Of a stretch of DNA of 64,000 bases, positions 53,597 through 61,448 are shown piece after piece. The stretch comes from Pseudomonas putida NBRC 14164 (GTDB lineage Bacteria; Pseudomonadota; Gammaproteobacteria; Pseudomonadales; Pseudomonadaceae), in NCBI RefSeq assembly GCF_000412675.1, contig NC_021505.1, forward strand, positions 5,078,501 through 5,142,500. Direction: 5' to 3'. The translations under genes were made by a program, and so were the position numbers. Each line of letters starts with the position of its first letter. Position 1 is the first letter of the stretch. The notes under the pieces are model-generated. The model was not told the DNA's origin. It saw only the letters and a program-made list of their open reading frames with translations, and did not search any database.

Positions 53597-54595
53597 ATGG
53601 ACCCGCGCAGTGAAGTATTGCTCCGCCAGGCAGAGCTGTTCCAGGGGCCGCTGCTGATTGCCGGCGCCCCCGCCGATGGCCTGCTCGGCCAATTGCCACA
53701 GGCCCAGGCCTGGACATGGCACGCAGGCGATCAGGCCCTGCTCGACAGCCGTTTTGCCGGCCGCTGTCACCATGGTGTCGAACCGCCTGAAGTGCCCTTC
53801 GACAGCGCCGTGCTGTTCCTGCCCAAGTCCCGCGAACTGGCCGCCTACCTGCTCAATGCCCTGGCGTCGCGCCTGGCCGGCCGTGAGCTGTACCTGGTCG
53901 GCGAAAAGCGCGGCGGCATCGAAGGCGCGGCCAAACAGCTGCAGGCCTTTGGCAAACCGCGCAAGCTGGACAGCGCCCGGCACTGCCAGCTGTGGCAAGT
54001 GACCATCGAGCAGGCGCCCGAGGCCAAGCCGCTGGAAAGCCTGGCCGAACGCTTCGAACTGGCCCTGGAAGACGGCCCGTTGCAAGTGGTCAGCCTGCCT
54101 GGCGTATTCAGCCACGGGCGCCTCGACCGCGGTACCGCCCTGCTGCTCAAGCACCTCGACGGCCTGCCGAGCGGGCATGTGCTGGACTTCGGCTGCGGCG
54201 CCGGGGTACTGGGCGCAACGGTCAAGCGCCGCTATCCGCAAAGCCGGGTAACCCTGCTTGATGTGGATGCCTTCGCCGTGGCGGCCAGCCGCCTGACGCT
54301 GGCGGCCAACGGCCTGGAAGGCGAGGTGATCAGCGGGGATGGTATCGACGCGGCACCGACCGATCTCAGCCTGATCCTGAGTAACCCTCCATTCCACACC
54401 GGGGTACACACCAACTACCAGGCTTCGGAAAACCTGCTGAAAAAATCGGCCGTTCATCTGCGAAAAGGCGGCGAAATGCGCCTTGTTGCCAATAGCTTCC
54501 TACGCTACCAGCCGCTGATCGAAGGGGCCCTGGGCAACTGCCAGGTGCGCGCCGACGCTGACGGTTTCCGGATCTATCAGGCAACACGCGGATAA
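53597..54595 (+). CDS. rsmC: 16S rRNA (guanine(1207)-N(2))-methyltransferase RsmC
   Basis: This 332-residue protein has two methyltransferase-like domains, the N-terminal one degenerate. The C-terminal one has the SAM motif HVLDFGCGAGVLGATVKRRY and the NPPY-type catalytic motif LILSNPPFHTGVHT. It methylates G1207 of 16S rRNA in 30S subunits. The start at 53597 has AGGAGG eight bases upstream. It is followed by the manganese riboswitch region. Confidence 0.95.
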   Translation: MDPRSEVLLRQAELFQGPLLIAGAPADGLLGQLPQAQAWTWHAGDQALLDSRFAGRCHHGVEPPEVPFDSAVLFLPKSRELAAYLLNALASRLAGRELYLVGEKRGGIEGAAKQLQAFGKPRKLDSARHCQLWQVTIEQAPEAKPLESLAERFELALEDGPLQVVSLPGVFSHGRLDRGTALLLKHLDGLPSGHVLDFGCGAGVLGATVKRRYPQSRVTLLDVDAFAVAASRLTLAANGLEGEVISGDGIDAAPTDLSLILSNPPFHTGVHTNYQASENLLKKSAVHLRKGGEMRLVANSFLRYQPLIEGALGNCQVRADADGFRIYQATRG

Positions 54596-54639
54596 AAACA
54601 GCGCTTGCCGAAAGCGTTTTGCCTAGGCAGAATCCGCAC

Positions 54640-54849
54640 CGTCCTAGGGGAGTAGTCTCCCGCGAGCACCCTGCTCGCCCGGTACGCGTCAACATACTTG
54701 GTCAACAGACCATGGCGCGTGCGACCCACCATGCCAGCCTGCATGGAGAGATCCGCAGAGACGGATCCAGGGTTTGACAAGACCTATGACACGCACACCT
54801 TACCCGGGGCGGGGAGGATGTACGTGTCATAGCCGTGTCGACCCGCCCC
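54640..54849 (+). ncRNA. yybP-ykoY (Mn2+) riboswitch
   Basis: The conserved L1 sequence ggggagtag stands at 54647-54655, and the second conserved strand cacaccttacc at 54795-54804, at the distance expected for the yybP-ykoY fold. An ending hairpin ggggcggg (54806-54813) / cccgcccc (54842-54849) sits just before the ribosome site TAGGAAA of the exporter gene, so it can act as the expression platform. This class turns on manganese exporters when Mn2+ is high. The exact ends were set by eye. Confidence 0.88.
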
Positions 54850-54862
54850 CGTAGGAAACCTG

Positions 54863-55447
54863 ATGCTGGAATCTCTGTTGGTCCCCACCGCCATCGTTGC
54901 CCTCGCCGAAATCGGCGACAAGACGCAACTGCTCGCGCTCATTCTCGCTGCCCGCTTCCGCAAGCCGTGGCCGATCATTGCCGGCATCATCGCAGCCACC
55001 TTGGCCAACCATGCCGCCGCTGGCGCCGTGGGTGCCTGGTTCGGCAGCTTCTTCAGCGACTCGGCATTGCACTGGATCCTCGCCGCGAGCTTCACCGCCA
55101 CTGCGCTGTGGACCCTGGTGCCCGATAAGATGGATGACGACGAGAACCCGGCGCGCCGCTTCGGGCCGTTCCTGACTACGCTCATCGCGTTCTTCCTGGC
55201 AGAAATCGGTGACAAGACCCAAGTCGCCACCGTCATGCTGGCGGCGCAGTATCCGCACCTGATCATGGTGATCATCGGTACCACCCTGGGCATGCTGATC
55301 GCCAACGTGCCGGTGGTTCTGGCGGGTAACTTCGCGGCAGACAAGCTGCCATTGACCCTGATCCGTCGCCTGGCGGCCACGGCGTTCTTCGTGCTGGCCA
55401 TCGTGGCGGTCTATACGGCGATGAAAGCCAGTGGTTGGGTAGGCTGA
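54863..55447 (+). CDS. GDT1/UPF0016-family manganese exporter
   Basis: This 194-residue membrane protein of six helices has the twin signature AEIGDKT at 15-21 (E16-T21) and again at 113-119 (E114-T119). These duplicated ExGDKT motifs hold the cation-binding acids of the TMEM165/GDT1/MneA group. With a Mn2+ riboswitch directly in front, export of manganese is the natural reading. It is a short exporter with a symmetrical two-half structure. The ATG at 54863 follows TAGGAAACCTG. Confidence 0.92.
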   Translation: MLESLLVPTAIVALAEIGDKTQLLALILAARFRKPWPIIAGIIAATLANHAAAGAVGAWFGSFFSDSALHWILAASFTATALWTLVPDKMDDDENPARRFGPFLTTLIAFFLAEIGDKTQVATVMLAAQYPHLIMVIIGTTLGMLIANVPVVLAGNFAADKLPLTLIRRLAATAFFVLAIVAVYTAMKASGWVG

Positions 55448-55470
55448 CTGCAGAAGGGGCCGCTCTGCGC

Positions 55471-55560
55471 CCCAATCGCCGGCAAGCCAGCTCCCACGCC
55501 GACCGCACCGGCCTCAAGCCATGCGCAGTATATGTGGGAGCTGGCTTGCCGGCGATTGGG
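55471..55560. repeat. Paired REP elements, GTGGGAGCTGGCTTGCCGGCGA class
   Basis: cccaatcgccggcaagccag... and its inverted copy ending ...gccggcgattggg. They separate the convergent exporter and M48 genes. Confidence 0.9.
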
Positions 55561-55584
55561 CTGCAAAGCAGCCCCCTTGCGGTC

Positions 55585-56400
55585 TTACTGCTTTGCAGCC
55601 TGATACAGCGGCATCACCTTCGGAATCGCCGCCTGCAGCGAGGCAATGCGGCTTTCGGACGCCGGGTGAGTGCTCATGAACTCAGGCGGTGCACCTTCGG
55701 AAGCCTTGCTCATCTTGTTCCACAAGGTGATCGCGGCATTCGGGTCGTAACCGGCACGCGCCGACAGCTCCAGGCCAATCAGGTCGGCCTCGTTCTCGTT
55801 GGCCCGGCTGTTGGGCAGGGTCATGGCGTAGTTCACCACGGTGTCGGCCATGGCCATGCTGCCTTGGCCGAGGCCGAAGATGGCACCGGCCCCCTGACGG
55901 GCCATTTCCACGCCGTACGCCTTGGACATGGCCTCGCGGCTGTGCTCACGCAGGGCGTGGGCAATCTCGTGCCCCACCACCGCGGCGATTTCCGCATCGG
56001 TGAGCTTGAGCTGATCGATCAGCCCGGTGTAGACAATGATCTTGCCGCCCGGGCCGCAGTTGGCGTTCAGTTCGTCGCTCTTGATCACGTTGACTTCCCA
56101 GTTCCACTGCGCGGCATCCGGGCGGAACTTGGGCGCCTGGGCGATCAGGCGGTTGGCGATGACCTGTACGCGCTTGGCATCGGCACTGGATTTGTCGAGC
56201 ACACCTTTGCTCGATGCCTCACCCAGGGTCTGCTGGTACGACTGGGCGTACATCTGGTTGACCTCATCGGTCGAGAGCATGCTGAACATGTACTGCTGGC
56301 GCTGCACGCCGACAGCGCCGCCGCTGGTGGTGTTCACCGCCTGGCAACCAGCCAGCAGGATGCCAGCACTCAAGAGGCTGACGACAAAAGACTTACGCAT
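55585..56400 (-). CDS. M48-family metalloprotease lipoprotein (LoiP/YcaL-like)
   Basis: This 271-residue protein has a lipobox LLAGC with lipid cysteine C19, then an M48 domain with the zinc site HEIAH (144-148) and the third ligand E201 in ENEAD. It should be a membrane-anchored periplasmic protease for damaged outer membrane proteins. The substrate pocket is typical, and a proline-glycine rich end follows. The start has a clear GGGAG upstream. It has no partner genes. Confidence 0.92.
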   Translation of the reverse strand: MRKSFVVSLLSAGILLAGCQAVNTTSGGAVGVQRQQYMFSMLSTDEVNQMYAQSYQQTLGEASSKGVLDKSSADAKRVQVIANRLIAQAPKFRPDAAQWNWEVNVIKSDELNANCGPGGKIIVYTGLIDQLKLTDAEIAAVVGHEIAHALREHSREAMSKAYGVEMARQGAGAIFGLGQGSMAMADTVVNYAMTLPNSRANENEADLIGLELSARAGYDPNAAITLWNKMSKASEGAPPEFMSTHPASESRIASLQAAIPKVMPLYQAAKQ

Positions 56401-56489
56401 GAAAACACTCCCTTTTTACATGCGCCGTATCCTAGGCCGAGTCGCCAGTGCCCGCTATAGCCGTAGGGAAGATTTTATTCGCCTGCACC

Positions 56490-56583
56490 GGCCTCTTCGC
56501 GGGCATGCCCGCTCCCACAGGTATTTCATTTTCCCCAGGCGTACCGAACACCCTGTGGGAGCGGGCGTGCCCGCGAAAGGGCC
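56490..56583. repeat. Paired REP elements, GTGGGAGCGGGC class
   Basis: ggcctcttcgcgggcatgcc... with its inverted copy ...gcgggcgtgcccgcgaaagg; the pair sits between the M48 promoter region and the end of the SRAP gene. Confidence 0.85.
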
Positions 56584-56598
56584 CGTGCAGCCAGAGCA

Positions 56599-57219
56599 TC
56601 AGGCCGGCGTGAGGCACTCCGGCGCATCCAGCTTCGGGTCATTGACGAAATTGGCCAAGGCCCGCTCTCGCAATGTTGCAGGCGGGCTGGCCAGCAACTC
56701 GTGCAGGCGGGTGATCGGCGTATCCGGGTCAAGCCACGCCGCCTGCCCCGCCTCGTCCAGTATCAGCGGCCGACGCTGGCTCATGGCTGCCTGGGTCACC
56801 ACCGCGCAGCTCAGCCACACCTGGTCCTGCACCGGGTAGGCCTCCCACACTGCTGCAAAATACAGCGACGAGCCCTCCCCCGGGGTCAACCAGTACGGGC
56901 GTTTACGCACGTTGCCACGCCACTCGTAAAAGCCATTGGCCGGCATCAGGCAGCGACGCTGGCGAAATGCATCGCGAAACATTGGCTGCTCGACCAGGGT
57001 TTCGGCGCGGGCATGCGCAGGGGTGCGGGACAGGTCTGTGAGCCAGGCCGGAGTAAGCCCCCAGCGCGCCTTGGCCAGCTGCTGCTGGCCGTCGAGCTGG
57101 CGCTGGATCAACACCGAAGCCCCGGGCGAAATGTTCCATTGGGCCGGCTGGCCTTCAGGGAAGCCAGGCAGGCTTGCAAGCGCCTGGGGCCAGCGAAACA
57201 GGGCGTAACGTCCACACAT
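56599..57219 (-). CDS. SRAP (HMCES/YedK) domain protein with altered active-site residues
   Basis: This 206-residue protein starts MCGRYALFRW, with the Cys2 that attaches to abasic sites in DNA after removal of Met1. The catalytic glutamate is kept (E99 in PANGFYEWRG). The asparagine of the NARAET motif is histidine here (H69 in HARAET), and the usual histidine before RMP-x-IL is missing (SQRRPLIL, 147-154). It is also shorter than typical E. coli YedK (222). It may still crosslink through Cys2 but probably differs in ring-opening or release. It is the first of several short minus-strand genes. Confidence 0.85.
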   Translation of the reverse strand: MCGRYALFRWPQALASLPGFPEGQPAQWNISPGASVLIQRQLDGQQQLAKARWGLTPAWLTDLSRTPAHARAETLVEQPMFRDAFRQRRCLMPANGFYEWRGNVRKRPYWLTPGEGSSLYFAAVWEAYPVQDQVWLSCAVVTQAAMSQRRPLILDEAGQAAWLDPDTPITRLHELLASPPATLRERALANFVNDPKLDAPECLTPA

Positions 57220-57234
57220 GGGCGAATTCAGAAC

Positions 57235-57495
57235 CTAGCAGATCAAGGTACCGGGGAAGCTCTCCGGTTCGTCGCCAACCAGTGGCTGGGCATCATTGTA
57301 CGCATCGATCAGCTGCCGTGCGTACTCGGCCTGCTCATCCGCCACCGCAAGCCCGAGCAGGCCTTGCAGGGGCAACTCCCCCACACCCCCCATCAAGTCA
57401 CGGCCCACCAGCTGCACGTTGATGCCTTCACTGGCCAGCATACCGACCAGCATTTCGGCTTCGAGCAGGTTTTCAGGTTCGTAGATACGCCGCAT
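57235..57495 (-). CDS. DUF2007-family small protein
   Basis: This 86-residue cytoplasmic protein (MRRIYEPENLLEAEMLVGML, then ASEGINVQLVGRDLMGGVGE) matches the DUF2007 signal-transducing-like fold: one compact alpha/beta unit with a glycine-rich loop. It overlaps the cysteine-rich gene by one base. Function unknown, possibly metabolite sensing. Confidence 0.8.
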   Translation of the reverse strand: MRRIYEPENLLEAEMLVGMLASEGINVQLVGRDLMGGVGELPLQGLLGLAVADEQAEYARQLIDAYNDAQPLVGDEPESFPGTLIC

Positions 57496-57677
57496 CAGTC
57501 GTTCTCACCGAAGACGTCCAGCATCCACTCCTCGCCATGAACCTGCAGCACGAAGCGGACAGGCTTGCAGCACACCTGGCAGTCCTCGATGTACTCCTGA
57601 TCGCCACCGGACAGGTCGACCGTGGTTTCGACTTCTTCGCCACAATAAGGGCATTCGTAGTTCGCAGTTTCCAGCAT
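57495..57677 (-). CDS. CPXCG-motif cysteine-rich small protein
   Basis: This 60-residue protein (MLETANYECPYCGEEVETTV) has CPYC and CQVCC cysteine pairs, giving a zinc-ribbon-like site. Proteins of this CPxCG family are widespread and uncharacterised. It precedes and overlaps DUF2007 by one base (shared base of stop and start), so the two are coupled and both diverge from the acyltransferase gene. Confidence 0.85.
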   Translation of the reverse strand: MLETANYECPYCGEEVETTVDLSGGDQEYIEDCQVCCKPVRFVLQVHGEEWMLDVFGEND

Positions 57678-57702
57678 CGCGGCCTCCGGGGTGACTTATG
57701 CG

Positions 57703-57708
57703 TATAAT
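57703..57708 (+). promoter_or_regulatory. Candidate -10 box for the acyltransferase gene
   Basis: A perfect TATAAT stands 92 bases before the ATG at 57800, leaving an 85-base leader. No clear -35 is visible at the usual distance. Confidence 0.45.
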
Positions 57709-57799
57709 TGCCGGTCTGTTTACAGGGCCTGTGTGTGTCCGAGCCGTTTTTCGGAGCCCGCCCCTACCTTATTACCCTAGCCGTTTCCAACAAGAGAGC

Positions 57800-58969
57800 A
57801 TGATGGGCGAATTCGATGCCATCCGACCGTACGACGACGCTGAGGTCCCTGCCGTTCTGGCACGCCTGCTCAGCGACCCGGCATTCCTCGATATCCTCAC
57901 CCACTTCCGCTTCCCGCGTGCGGCCGGTGCTCTCGGCTGGTTGCTCAAGCCGCTGATTGCCCGTCGCCTGCGCAAGGAATTCGCTGGCGTCACCTGCGTT
58001 TCGACCCTGCAGGACAAAGTCGAATACTACGTCGACCAGACCATCGACCGCGCCACCGACGGCGTTACCTATTCCGGCGTGGAACAGCTCAAGGCCGGCA
58101 CCGCCTACCTGTTCCTGGCCAACCACCGTGACATCGTCATGGACCCGGCCTTCGTCAACTACGCGGTGTACCACGCAGGCTTGCCCACCCCTCGCATTGC
58201 CATCGGTGACAACCTGCTGCAAAAGCCTTTTGTCAGCGACATGATGCGCCTGAACAAAAGCTTCATCGTGCACCGTTCGATCAGCGGGCGCCGCGAGAAG
58301 CTGGCAGCCTATCAGTTGCTCTCGGCCTACATCAGCCACTCGATCCGCAACGACGCCACGTCGATCTGGATCGCCCAGGCCGAAGGCCGCGCCAAGGACG
58401 GTGACGACCGCACCGATTCGGCGATCCTCAAGATGTTCCACATGAGCCGCAAGGACGAGCCGTTCGGTGCGGTGATCCAGAGCCTGAACCTGACGCCGGT
58501 GTCGATCAGCTACGAATACGACCCGTGTGACCAGGCCAAAGCCCGCGAGCTTTACATCCGCGCCACCACCGGTACCTACAAGAAGGCACCCGGCGAGGAT
58601 GACAACAGCATCGCCAAGGGCATTACCGGCTACAAGGGCCGGGTGCACATCACGTTCACCCCGCCGGTGACCGCGTACTACGAGGACACCAAGCAGCTGG
58701 CAGCCGAAATCGACCGGCAGATCCTTGGCAGCTACCGCCTGTTCCCCGTGCATTACCTGGCGTATGCGATGTGGGACAGCAAGGATGAGGCGCTGCAGGT
58801 GCCGAGTGCCGAAAAGGTGTTCCCGGCGGACGAGCTGGCCAAGGCCAAGGAAGAATGGCAGCGCCGGCTGGATGCCTGCCCTGAAGAGCAGCGACCTTAT
58901 CTGGTGCTGCAGTATGCGACGCCAGTGCGTAACCAGTATCAGGTCAGGCAGCAGGCACCTGTAGCCTGA
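57800..58969 (+). CDS. 1-acyl-sn-glycerol-3-phosphate acyltransferase-like protein
   Basis: This 389-residue protein has the LPLAT motif HX4D in FLANHRDIVMDPAFV and the PlsC-like RSISGRREKLAAYQLLSAY region with a glycerophosphate pocket (IWIAQAEGRAKDGDDRTDSA). It is longer than PlsC (about 245) and lacks an N-terminal membrane helix, so the exact substrate (lysophosphatidate or another lysolipid) is open. The ATG at 57800 has AAGAGAG upstream; a second ATG follows at once. Confidence 0.82.
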   Translation: MMGEFDAIRPYDDAEVPAVLARLLSDPAFLDILTHFRFPRAAGALGWLLKPLIARRLRKEFAGVTCVSTLQDKVEYYVDQTIDRATDGVTYSGVEQLKAGTAYLFLANHRDIVMDPAFVNYAVYHAGLPTPRIAIGDNLLQKPFVSDMMRLNKSFIVHRSISGRREKLAAYQLLSAYISHSIRNDATSIWIAQAEGRAKDGDDRTDSAILKMFHMSRKDEPFGAVIQSLNLTPVSISYEYDPCDQAKARELYIRATTGTYKKAPGEDDNSIAKGITGYKGRVHITFTPPVTAYYEDTKQLAAEIDRQILGSYRLFPVHYLAYAMWDSKDEALQVPSAEKVFPADELAKAKEEWQRRLDACPEEQRPYLVLQYATPVRNQYQVRQQAPVA

Positions 58970-58993
58970 TCGGTCCCGGGGGCTGCACTGCAG

Positions 58994-59067
58994 CCCAATC
59001 GCGACACAAGGCCGCTCCCACAAGGAGTACGCAATTCCCTGCGGGAGCGGCCTTGTGTCGCGATGGG
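58994..59067. repeat. Paired REP elements, GGGAGCGGCCTTGTGTCGCGA class
   Basis: cccaatcgcgacacaaggcc... faces its inverted copy ...ggccttgtgtcgcgatggg between the convergent acyltransferase and small membrane protein genes. Confidence 0.88.
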
Positions 59068-59090
59068 CCGCAATGCGGCCCCAATGGTTC

Positions 59091-59351
59091 TCAGGCCCAG
59101 GTACTGAACCAGGACAACAGCAACGCCATCGCCAGGCACGAAAAACCAAGAATGTAGAAGTAGCGTGGCACCCGCAGGTCGAACGCGTCCACCACCCCCT
59201 CCTCCACCGCCATGTATTCGCGGGTCTCGGCCTCGCGCCGCCGTGCGCTGTGCAGCAGCAACCCGCCCGGGCAGGTCAGCAGCAGCGCCAGCAGGTTGAT
59301 CAACTTGGTGGGATGGGCGGCCAGGAACCCCCAGAGCACTTGCAAGGACAT
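59091..59351 (-). CDS. Small two-helix membrane protein of unknown function
   Basis: This 86-residue protein has helices at about 13-33 (KLINLLALLLTCPGGLLLHS) and 65-85 (YFYILGFSCLAMALLLSWF) around a charged loop. No domain is recognised. The ATG at 59351 has GAGG seven bases upstream. Confidence 0.7.
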   Translation of the reverse strand: MSLQVLWGFLAAHPTKLINLLALLLTCPGGLLLHSARRREAETREYMAVEEGVVDAFDLRVPRYFYILGFSCLAMALLLSWFSTWA

Positions 59352-59510
59352 CACGCAACCTCGGTGTGAGCAGCGGCAAAGGCACGCATTCTACCCAAGT
59401 GGCTGTTCGGCGCCCGGCATGGGCGACAAAGTGTCATTAAATTTCATCTGTCATTCACTCGTCATCTGAACAAGCCACCCTGTCGGCCTCTCATCATCCG
59501 GAGCTTGTTC

Positions 59511-59717
59511 ATGCTGCACGCCGAAAACCAGGACCGCCTCTACCTCGTGGCCCAGAGCGATGAACAACAGGCGTTGATCGATGGTTTTGCCATCAATGTG
59601 CAGGACCGCCAGTGGCTGGTCTACTGTGCGCTGGGCGGGCATGTACATGAAGATTTGCCAGAGGTGGATGCCGGGACGGGCTTCAGCTTGCTGGATTTCT
59701 ACGTGGAAGCAGCGTGA
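59511..59717 (+). CDS. Small acidic protein of unknown function
   Basis: This 68-residue cytoplasmic protein (MLHAENQDRLYLVAQSDEQQ) has no helix for a membrane or signal peptide. The start has CCGGAG seven bases upstream. The end FSLLDFYVEAA is followed closely by a REP pair. No family is recognised. Confidence 0.65.
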   Translation: MLHAENQDRLYLVAQSDEQQALIDGFAINVQDRQWLVYCALGGHVHEDLPEVDAGTGFSLLDFYVEAA

Positions 59718-59726
59718 GCCTGAACC

Positions 59727-59820
59727 GGCCTCTTCGCGGGTGAACCCGCTCCCACAGGGACCGCACCGAATCCGAGGCCTGCGCTGTACCTGTGGGAGCG
59801 GGTTTACCCGCGAAGAGGCC
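59727..59820. repeat. Paired REP elements, GTGGGAGCGGGTTT class
   Basis: ggcctcttcgcgggtgaacc... and its inverted copy ...gggtttacccgcgaagaggcc lie between the small acidic gene and a terminator. Confidence 0.88.
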
Positions 59821-59832
59821 AGCACAGGCAAC

Positions 59833-59869
59833 AAAAAACCCGCTACCTGGCACAGGGAGCGGGTTTTTT
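59833..59869. terminator. Bidirectional terminator after the YajG-like gene
   Basis: aaaaaacccgct ... agcgggtttttt with a 13-base loop serves the minus-strand lipoprotein gene and also the plus-strand small gene. Confidence 0.9.
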
Positions 59870-59884
59870 CATCCAGCCAAACGC

Positions 59885-60469
59885 TTACTGGCCCAGCACC
59901 TGCCCGATGGTCGGGTCTTTGAACAGGCGGGTCAGGGCATCGCTCAGCACATCACCCACCAGCTGGGTATTGGTGTCCTGGTTCGGCGCCATGCCGAAAC
60001 GCTGGTCCAGCGAAGCGCCGTAGCGGCCGCTGTAGCTGCGCCCGCCATTGCGCACGTCGGCGCGGAAGGTGGCGCCGATGGTAGCCTCGGTCACGTACAG
60101 GTTGTCTTTGGGCGACTGATATTTCAGCTCGGCCAGGGTCACGGTCAGCTGGGGGGCGCCAGAGGCATTCGGCGTCGGGGTGAAGCCGAGCAGGCGCACG
60201 GCAGCTTCGGCCTGGGCCTGCAGCTTGGGTACCACGTCGTTACCGCTGACGCTGATGGTGCTGGTCTCAGGGTACATGCCACCACGGGTGCCCAAGGATT
60301 GCGAAGGCCGGCCGTCAACCACCCGCACCACGACCGGCTGGCCGTGACCCACAGGGGCGAGCTGGGCCTTGAGCGTGGGTTGCGGGTTGAGTTGTTGCGG
60401 GCTGTGGGCACAACCGACCAGGCTGAGGCTGGCCACGGCAATCAAACCGAACAACAGACGTTGCAACAT
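59885..60469 (-). CDS. YajG-family lipoprotein
   Basis: This 194-residue protein has a lipobox SLVGC with lipid cysteine C20. The mature part has the YajG features: VVVRVVDGRPSQSLGTRGGM, LLGFTPTPNASGAPQLTVTL and the end LSDALTRLFKDPTIGQVLGQ. The family is an outer membrane lipoprotein of unknown function, often near ampG in enterobacteria. The minus-strand start is near the plus-strand promoter region of the next gene. Confidence 0.87.
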   Translation of the reverse strand: MLQRLLFGLIAVASLSLVGCAHSPQQLNPQPTLKAQLAPVGHGQPVVVRVVDGRPSQSLGTRGGMYPETSTISVSGNDVVPKLQAQAEAAVRLLGFTPTPNASGAPQLTVTLAELKYQSPKDNLYVTEATIGATFRADVRNGGRSYSGRYGASLDQRFGMAPNQDTNTQLVGDVLSDALTRLFKDPTIGQVLGQ

Positions 60470-60614
60470 GCGCGTTTCTCCAGAAAATGCGGCAAAGGCC
60501 CACAGTATACCTAGCCAGGCACAGACCAGTCATCGGCCCGACCCGCTTGTCACAATCGTTTCATGGCCCCGCCCTTATCCTTGCGCCAAGCCCTCACGCA
60601 AAGGACTCGCCGCC

Positions 60615-60848
60615 ATGGCCTCGCTCTGGACTCTGCTTTTCCAACGCCCGCGCCACAACACCTACGCCCGCCTCGATGGCCAAGGCAAATGCCTGGCTTT
60701 CAAGCAATGCAGCCAGGTGCCAAGCGGCAGCGGCTGGGTCCAGGTCGGTGAAATCCAGCTGGCCTGGCTGGGCCGCGAGCTGCCCGCCGACGCCCGGGTT
60801 TGCGCCCGCGCAAGCCGCCGCTGGCACCAGCGCATCCTCGCGGCCTGA
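60615..60848 (+). CDS. Small Pseudomonas hypothetical protein
   Basis: This 77-residue basic protein (MASLWTLLFQRPRHNTYARL) has several tryptophans (GWVQVGEIQLAWLGRELP) and an arginine-rich end (RRWHQRILAA). No family name. The ATG at 60615 has AAGGAC eight bases upstream. It precedes the 600-base leader region of mqo. Confidence 0.65.
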   Translation: MASLWTLLFQRPRHNTYARLDGQGKCLAFKQCSQVPSGSGWVQVGEIQLAWLGRELPADARVCARASRRWHQRILAA

Positions 60849-61448
60849 CAAACGCTGCAATAAAAACCACGAATGGCGACATTTCTGCCCGCGACATCGC
60901 TATAATCTCCCCCCGATTATAAGGACGTCTCCTGATCGGGCCCCGCACTCGCCGATTGACCCCGGCAACTTCACCGCTTCGCCCACAGAGAGCCTTCCAC
61001 TCAGGTCTTGCATCGGCTGTCGTGCCTGCTTTTCCGGCCCTTCACACTGCATGAACCTGCGGGTTGCCATCGCGCAGTCCCCTTTTGAGGTTCACGTCTC
61101 CAAAAGAGCGTGAAAAAACGGTTTTCACAACTTCACAAGAGTGTGGCGAGCAAATGAACAGTCTGGCATGTGCAAAAGCGGCAGATGTGTCCCGAACAGC
61201 CCTGAACAGGCGGCAAATGCGCTCATCCCGTATGAGTGTCTGAACCGTTCCATAACGCACGCACGACACCTTGACCATAAGTCGAATTGCCGCACCCGTG
61301 GCAAACGGCGTTCAATAGCTGAACCCGAAGACTGATTGGCGGTGTCCGCGGAAGTTGCAAGAACTGCGAAAAGTCGGACATGGCGACCCTGGCTACCCCA
61401 GGTCCTATGCTGTCAATTAGGTAGCTGTAGATTGTGGAGACGCGTTAA
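60849..61448 (+). promoter_or_regulatory. 600-base leader of mqo with two perfect dyads
   Basis: No convincing coding region lies here. At 60901-60921 TATAATC and GATTATA form a perfect 7-base dyad around a C run, so the first half is also a -10-like box. At 61110-61128 gtgaaaa / ttttcac form another. A short frame near 61050 (MNLRVAIAQSPFEVHVSKRA) is open but unsupported. The ribosome site GGAG lies just before the mqo ATG. The stretch could hold a long 5' leader, an sRNA, or regulator sites. Confidence 0.4.

Noticed and set aside
60487..61113. Long plus-strand frame through the mqo leader
   Set aside because: It overlaps the small gene at 60615 in another frame and shows no conserved motif; the last part (MNLRVAIAQSPF...) is open but lacks a ribosome site.
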